Positions 57,657 through 64,000 of a stretch of 64,000 nucleotides of DNA are shown one piece after another; the stretch's first letter is position 1, and each line of letters begins with the position of its first letter. The notes under the pieces were generated by a model that worked only from the letters and a program-made list of their open reading frames with translations, was not told the DNA's origin and made no database searches. Both the position numbers and the translations under genes were made by a program. Source of the DNA: Akebia trifoliata (lineage: Eukaryota; Streptophyta; Magnoliopsida; Ranunculales; Lardizabalaceae); NCBI GenBank assembly GCA_017979445.1, contig CM030718.1:24237021-24301020 (forward strand). The letters are read 5' to 3'.

Positions 57657-58577
57657 TTTTTAATTTTTTTAATATTTATGTGTTTAATTTTGTATATCTG
57701 TAAAGTGTTGTCATGTAATATCTACGTTTGAAAATAATTGATTGATTTGCAAGAACCCGAGGGCGTAGTTGCCAGATTGTACAACGAATCTTGTCTATCC
57801 TTTATTTTAATTATTTTATTTAATAAATAACTGAATTTTAGCAAAAATTCTACCAATGTGACAAATATTTAAAAAGAATAGAGATCCAGAACGATGTCTT
57901 GTATCTAACCAAGGTCGGGTGACACTCTATTTATGTCACGTTGCATTTTATGCCCCAATTCAATTATGCAGAGTGATTAAGTAGGAAGTTGGTGAGCCGC
58001 ATTCTCACCTTATCATTCCTTCTCATTATCTTAATCACGTGGCAATTATTTTGATAAAAACAAAATTTCAAATCCGATCTTAACCACGTGGCATTCAACT
58101 CACAAAAAATGGCTAAGGTGCCTAAGGTTTGAAATTATTATTTCAAATCCATTGATAATGACATTATCTTAAGAAGATGCCCCACTCCTTTAATTTTTTA
58201 CTCATTAAAAGCCCTTGATCTTGATCAAAATGATCAAGATCAAGATATCGCACTCCTTTAACTTTATACTCATTAAAATACATCGGGCTCTAACTAAGCC
58301 GTTTCTATATAGCGCGCACGTCGATGTATTTAATCTCCAACCAAAGCTTTAAAGTTCAGTTTTGAGTCTCTAAAGAAACCAAAGATTAGATGGAAGAAAG
58401 AGTCCTCTTAATAGAGAAGTCATAGAATCAAAAATTAAGAAGGTTACATCTACTTATATCCTTATTTATGGTTATTTTCATTATTATCCAAATCCCTCTC
58501 ATATATATATATATCAGTACATGTAGACCCTTAATGCAATCTTAAACTTGAGAAAAGAGTCTCTATTTGTTAAAAAA
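57657..58577. other. Intergenic, with a perfect 14-bp hairpin
   Basis: No gene seen. Around 58213-58243, CTTGATCTTGATCA and TGATCAAGATCAAG are perfect inverted repeats separated by 3 bases. Confidence 0.5.
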
Positions 58578-59370
58578 ATGGAGAAATATTCTTTGGTTTC
58601 TTGTTTTATTATTTTCATTTCTCTTGCTTTAGTTAATGTTTCTGCAACAAGAAAAGAGGTCGGGTTCTATGAGATTAAAAAGGGTAATTTCTCAATAAAA
58701 TTCACCAATAGGGGTGCCAACTATTACATCTGTTGTTCTTCCCTATAAACAAGGTTTGATTTTTTTTTTCTCCTTATTTTAATAATTAATAATAATAATA
58801 TTAATAATAGTCTATAATAATGTTAATGGTGTTTTTTAATAATAAGTTTGAATTTTAAATGAAGTATTTATAGGTTGATTTAATAATAGTCTATAATAAA
58901 GTATATATAGGGAATTTGGCTGATGTTGTTCTTGGGTATGACGAGATTGGACTTTACAAGATTAATAGTCTTATTATAGGATTTCTTTAATTAATAATTT
59001 TAAAAAATATATTTATAATTAACTTTTTAATTTCTTGCATAACGATACAGTATACTTTGGTGCCATTCACGCGCGAGCTGCAAATAGGATTGGTGGTGCT
59101 TAATTTACATTGGATGGATAAACATATAAAATATTTTCTAATGAGGGAAATAATACGCTTCATGGTATATTTTCAACTAATTAATCATAAATTAATCCCT
59201 AATTATTTTTTTTATTTCCTTTACAATCATCTTATGTATTATTATTATCTTTTCAATTTTAGGGGGATATAAGGGATTCAATGATGTGATTTGTACTGTG
59301 AAAAATCGTATAAAAGAAGGGTCAGTTCCTCGTATCGATTTTACCTATCATAGCTTTGATGGTAAACAAG
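58578..59370 (+). pseudogene. Aldose 1-epimerase 5' half, disrupted
   Basis: Exon 1 (58578-58753) encodes a signal-peptide-like start (MEKYSLVSCFIIFISLALVN) and KEVGFYEIKKGNFSIKF, then loses frame by an extra A near 58707; reading past it gives TSVVLPYKQ. Exon 2 (from 58911) gives GNLADVVLGYDEIGLYK. Exon 3 (about 59050-59164) gives TVYFGAI, AANRIGGA, then stop, FTLDG, stop, and NEGNNTLHG. Exon 4 (59263-59370) gives GYKGFNDVICTVKNRIKEGS and TYHSFDGKQ with a good GT donor. These are the first four exons of a plant aldose 1-epimerase with at least one frameshift and two stops. The next exon does not follow; an LTR starts 100 bp later. Confidence 0.85.
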
Positions 59371-59470
59371 GTAAGCTTTCAATAATAATCGTTATAATAG
59401 TTGTGTAACTTTTTCAAATGCTAAATTTTGTTCTCGTGACTTAAATGAATCAATGATGTTGATTTGTATC

Positions 59471-61437
59471 TGTAGACACCTTAATTTGAACGAGCCCCAC
59501 TCAAAGGTATCCAGAAAAGTCATATTTTTGTTTTAAAAAAATCATCAATTGGCCTAAGGGCCCAAATCTTCAAAATTTGACGTTTTATTCAAAAGAAGGG
59601 CCTTAGGACTTCCAAATAGTTGTATGAGTTCACAATAAGACTTATCTAAACCCCGTCATCTTCTTAACCTATCACCATTTTAACATTCTCTTATAAATCT
59701 CACACACCCTAACCAAATCCAACCCCACCCCTAAGTCCAATGGACCTAAACTAACCTTAAGTCTAATCCAACCCAAAACCATTACATATTCTTAAGCCCA
59801 TGCCTCAGTCCAAGCCCAAAATCATACGCATGATCACAACTAATTACCTTAAAAATCAATGTTTATCAATGAGAGACACATGTCACCACCACAATGCACC
59901 CACCACTCTACTCTACATCTCATCACCTCTTCATTAAAAATTCAAATATTCATTTACCCATTACCTTTCCATTAAAAAATTCAAATATTTCTTTACACAT
60001 CACCTCATGTTCCAAATAATTTTTCTTCTCCATTAAATAATTCAAATATTCATCAACCCATTACCCCATGTTTCACATGCTTCTCTCTTTTCTATTAAAT
60101 GATTCAAATATTTCCCAACCCATCACCTCATGCATACGTGAAAACTAGAAAATTCGATATAAAAATTTGACGGGTCAAGGTCTACGAATTTTAGATACTG
60201 AATTTTAACGGTCCAGGCCCATCAAAATTCTTGATATTCCCATTTTTGATGGTTCAGAGCTGTCAAATTTCTCCCATCCTTCATTAATTTGACAGTTTTG
60301 GCTTGTCGAAAAAAAAATTTGATAATGAAAAATTCAACGCCAATTCTACCCCTTTGTCCATCGAATTTTATGAAATTTGACAGTCCAGGACCATCAAATT
60401 TAAACTTTTTTCACATTGTGATGTTCCCCATACTTCTCTCTTTTCCATTTAAAAATTCAAATATTCTTTACCCTACCACATTATGTTTCACATGTCTCTC
60501 AACTCTTAATAAAATATTTTAAACACCATTCACATCCTACACCCTTATGTCTCCCTTCCACATGTCATTCTCACAATCAACCTCTCAAAATCCTATGATA
60601 AATTCAATTTCTACCTTAATATAATTGAAAATTTTTACATAAAATAAATAAAATGTTATTTCTATTTATAATTAGGATTGGACCCTTTTACCCTTAAAAA
60701 TCATCTCTCAACTCTATATAAATCTCATCTTCTCATCTTAAAAAAATACTTTCAAACCCCCCCTCAAGTTATCTCTCTCAAACTCTCATCCAAAAAAGCA
60801 TGCTCTCAAGCCCCCTCAAAAATTTTAAAAACTTTCTTATCACCACTCAACAACTCAAGCCACTCAAGTTAAAGACAAGAAGACCACGGACTCAAGAAGA
60901 AGAATAAGAAAGAAGAATACAAGCTTCAAGGTAGGGTGTAATATGATTCTATAATCCCCCTCTCTATCTTATCTTCATCTCCTTTTTCCATATTTACTTC
61001 TCACTTTCTTTTGGGTTTCGAAAGTTTATTTTCATTAAAAATGTAAGTCTTGTAGGCATAAACACAATGAGGTCCCTCTCATAATGAGATGGCCCCTGTG
61101 ATTTAGGCCCAAAATAAAATCCATAAGGTACAAATTTTTCATCTCTATCATTTTTCTCTCTTAGAATTTATAATAAAAATAAAAATGACAATTTTTAAAA
61201 ATTCACCTATGGTGGAAGGAATAGGATGCCTAATATCTTTCCTATCCCTCAACATGGATCTCATTACTTACATCTTAGGTAGACCACCACCTTTATCTGT
61301 ACGAGAGTCAATACTAAAAAAATAAAATTTTGAAACTATTTTCTAGGTGTCCATTCACACTCTTTTCTAAAAACAAATGGTGGCAACTCCAAATCTAAGT
61401 AGTAGAGATATTCGAAAATAAAAATCTCATGTCTACG
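59471..61437. mobile_element. Probable solo LTR of a Ty3/gypsy-type retrotransposon (about 1.97 kb)
   Basis: Starts TGTAGACACC and ends TGTCTACG, short inverted ends as in LTRs. The 3' part contains TTTTCTAGGTGTCCATTCAC and GGTGGCAACTCC, wording common in plant gypsy LTRs. Flanking 5-mers GTATC (59466-59470) and GTATT (61438-61442) match at 4 of 5. No internal coding region is present. It lies inside the aldose 1-epimerase pseudogene, between exon 4 and the 3' exon. Confidence 0.62.
60133..60420. mobile_element. CACTA-like MITE, copy 3, nested in the LTR
   Basis: Left end CATACGTGAAAACT; right end TTTTTTCACATTGTG. The triplet ATG flanks both sides (60130-60132 and 60421-60423). The interior contains the TTGATGGTTCAGAGCTGTCA and CTCCCATCCTTCATTAATTT words of the family in reverse orientation to copies 1 and 2. 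Confidence 0.78.
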
Positions 61438-61559
61438 GTATTTGTTCTGTTTTGTGATATAAAACCACCATTCTTTTGTTACTTAAGGTTAATGGATTTT
61501 ATTCACAAGTATTTTAGGTAATGTCAGTTTCATTTGAGAAACAAAAGAGGTTCCTACAT

Positions 61560-61971
61560 GGTAGTTGTTGTCCATAAAATGGGTTTTTCTAAAAGGAGAT
61601 TTTCTCTTTGTTAAAGAATGTGAGAAAACATTGAGTTTCTATGTAAGTAGTTTTCTTCTTTTGTAAAACCTAGATACTCAAAGTTCTTGAGGGTGATTTT
61701 CACCTTGTAGTTACAAGCTTGTGACAACAAAGTGGGATCGATTTCTTATTTGGGTTCTTATTATAGTTGGGTGTAGAGATTTTGTGGGTTTCACCATAGA
61801 GTTAGAAGTAAGTATAAACCTCCATACTTATAATTTCTTGAGTAATGGATTTCTACTTGTCAGTTTGCCTATGGATGTAACCTCATTGTGGGTGAACCAC
61901 GTATATCTTGTATCGTGATTGTGTTCATTTCTCTATTTTCGTTATTATTACTTGCATTTGCTTTGCAACAC
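61560..61971. mobile_element. Possible Ty1/copia LTR 3' fragment
   Basis: CCTATGGATGTAACCTCATT followed by GGTGAACCACGTATATCTTG closely resembles the conserved 3' region of many plant copia LTRs, and the piece ends near TTTGCTTTGCAACA. No left end or internal region was identified. Confidence 0.45.
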
Positions 61972-62114
61972 ATTTCTTGAGATTTAGTTGGTGAAATTGA
62001 TTGCTTTGGTGTTTGAAGGAATTAATTTCAATAATCAGGTTTCCGCGTGTGACTTAAGATCTAGCCACAACAATATCTATTCTTGATTAGGGTTTGGATT
62101 CAATCGGGGTCTGT

Positions 62115-64000
62115 TTAAGGCCTTTTTTTTGAATTAATCATGCTAATAAGAGGAACCTATATATGTGTTACTTATTCGATTGAGTTCTTAATGGATATTT
62201 GGACCCAAATCTTATCATTGAAGCTTTGCGTTCAGATTGGATCAAATCCAATTCTATATATATCATGTCTAAAAAAAAAATTATGTAATATAATTTTCAT
62301 ATTTTCTCACATATTACCACAAACCACATTAATTGGTTTGAAAATTCCTCCAAATAAGGGACCAGGTAATTAAATTGGGGAATCGATGAAATAATCAGTG
62401 ATTTGCTGATTAATTGCCCCTTCCCCTTTGAAATCAAGATTCTATCTTCTTTAACTTTTAGTCTCAAGAACAAGATAGGGTTTTGAGGGAGCTTGAAAGT
62501 AATGGGTTTCCAGGAAGAATCCAAAAATACAATTTGTATAATCGTTGAAATATACCCGATTTTTTTGAAACTTTCTTAGATTTATCTGAATAAAAACCAA
62601 GCTGCCCCCTATTGAATAATTGTTGATTCCAAACTTTGTTACAATGATATTAAATAGCTAAAAGGCAACTTGTTGAATGGCTAATACATCCCATTATACA
62701 TGGACCCGTGCCATATGATGTTGTGGATTCTAATACAAATAATTCAATGTATTATCATACAGGATTTCCTAGTGACCTTCATGTATCTGTTCTTGTAATT
62801 TTAACTAAAAAAGCAAATAACTATTCTAGGCATTTTAAAATACAAAGTGGTTATAGCTATTTTGGTAAATTAAAAATAAATTGAGTACTTTTAGCTTTTA
62901 ACTATCTTGTTGTTAACAAACATAAAAGTATATTTTTACTTTTTAACTATTTTGGGTATATCCATCACATAAGTTATGAGTGTTTAAACTTATTCTCTAA
63001 AATTTTAGTCCCACATCGACTACGAGAAGGACTTATATTGTCTCCTGATATGGTATCTTGATTTACTTGTATGTTAAGTTAGAAAGAATAAGTGGAGGTC
63101 CACACAGGGGCCCAAGAGGAAAACACAAGGTTCTATTGGAATTTGGATCTATTGACATTCTATCGAACCATGTTAACCTCTTCGGCTCATAGGTAACACC
63201 TGTGCATGAAGAGCTTATCCCCACGGACCATATTGTCCTGTTAAAGGGAACACGATACGATTTCCTCAAATGCCACACTGTTGGACCAAGGATCAATAAG
63301 CTTCCCGATGGGTACGATATCAACTACATGCTTGATGGGCCCATAATGAAGGTGGCAGTGGTGCATGATGACAAATCTGGTAAAATGTTGGGGCTTTGGG
63401 CTTAATAGCCAGGAGTAGAGTTTTACACAGGTAACAAAGTAAAGGATGTGAAGGGGAAAGATGGGGCTATTTATGGGCCTCATGCTGGACTTTGTTAGGA
63501 AACTCAGGGTTTCCCAGACTCAGTGAATCATCCTAACTTCTCTTCACAGATTGTGAACCCGGGAGAGACTTATTCATCATTTTATGGAGTATAGATTCAC
63601 AACTATGTAGAATGAAGATACATGTGGTTTTTAGGTTATTTTATGCCACAAAGTGTAGTTTTTCATTTAGTTCTTTTTATAGTTATTTTAGTTTATAGTT
63701 AATAGTTAATAGTGTTAGTTTGATTTTGATTTTTAGGTTATTTTTATGCCACAAAGTGTTTTGAGTTTTTCATTTGGTTTTTTAGTTATTAATAGTTAAA
63801 AGTGTTAGTTTGATTTGATGAATTTATTTGAAAAAAAAAAGGCATTTATGAAATTATACTTCTATTGAGTTGTGGTGGTGTTTGATTATATTTATATCCT
63901 AAACTATTCTTCTGAAACTTCTATATCTATATATCCCAACTTTGATTGAGATTGAACACCTATTTTGATGAAAAATGCATCAAACAGCTTTGAAGGGTAC
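62115..64000. repeat. Duplicated segment, copy 2 (first copy at 34989-37020), continues past the window
   Basis: Collinear with 34989-37020 from AAGGCCTTTTTTTTGAATTA onward. It keeps the longer 3' exon of the epimerase pseudogene and, at 63925-63933, the empty site of the Mutator-like MITE found in copy 1. Confidence 0.9.
63165..63600 (+). pseudogene. Aldose 1-epimerase 3' exon, disrupted, copy 2
   Basis: Reads HVNLFGS, stop, VTPVHEELIPTDHIVLLKGT, YDFLKCHTVGPRINKLPDGY, MKVAVVHDDKSGKMLGLWA, two stops, PGVEFYTGN, VKGKDGAIYGPHAGLC, stop, ETQGFPDSVNHPNF, QIVNPGETYSSF. This is the C-terminal part of aldose 1-epimerase with its sugar-binding and His/Glu-bearing end region recognisable. Four in-frame stops break it. 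Together with 58578-59370 it is most likely one gene split by an LTR and other DNA. The middle exon(s) were not found. Confidence 0.85.

Overview
This window is AT-rich nuclear DNA from a flowering plant, most likely a eudicot. The evidence is a plant-type two-exon tetraspanin, two ankyrin/PGG-domain genes of the plant BDA1/ACD6-like class, a piece of plastid DNA carrying ndhF and ycf1 sequence, and dense plant-type MITEs and LTR remnants. Only three genes look intact, all on the + strand: a tetraspanin (15558-18259; exons 15558-16058 and 17912-18259; 282 aa) and two paralogous ankyrin-repeat membrane proteins (29540-33187 and 45795-48821; two exons each; 502 aa each). The two ankyrin genes lie in a duplicated block (about 28930-34180 and 45165-49820), and both appear to use a rare GC-AG intron at the same place.

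Layout. 1-15 kb is gene-free and filled with small non-autonomous DNA transposons: Mutator-like, hAT-like, Tourist-like and unclassified palindromic elements. 15.1-18.5 kb holds the tetraspanin with a Mutator-like MITE just upstream and another in its intron. 19.6-23.8 kb holds one hAT element and then nine Mutator-like MITEs of about 380 bp, stacked end to end and separated only by (TA)n tracts. 28.9-34.2 kb is ankyrin copy A. 35-37 kb is a duplicated segment with the 3' part of an aldose 1-epimerase pseudogene. 37.7-43.8 kb is one Mutator-like element (perfect 9-bp target-site duplication) whose internal TA tract was invaded by a MITE and by a 4.4-kb element with terminal repeats of about 575 bp. 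45.2-49.8 kb is ankyrin copy B. 50.6-51.3 kb is a nuclear plastid insertion. 55.7-57.7 kb is a decayed Mutator transposase. 58.6-64 kb is a second, more complete aldose 1-epimerase pseudogene, interrupted by a probable solo Ty3/gypsy-type LTR, followed by the second copy of the 35-37 kb segment.

The most striking system is the TA-tract-associated Mutator-like MITE group. Its members share a terminal GGG-N5-TTC signature, carry different outer tips on a common double-hairpin core, and sit in (TA)n or T/A-rich targets. Three insertions give perfect 9-bp target-site duplications, and one has a natural empty site in a paralogous segment of this same window. A second family, with ends like GAGTCGTGATAATCTGAC, also makes 9-bp duplications. 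All coordinates, splice sites and repeat boundaries were read by eye; no database search or alignment program was run.
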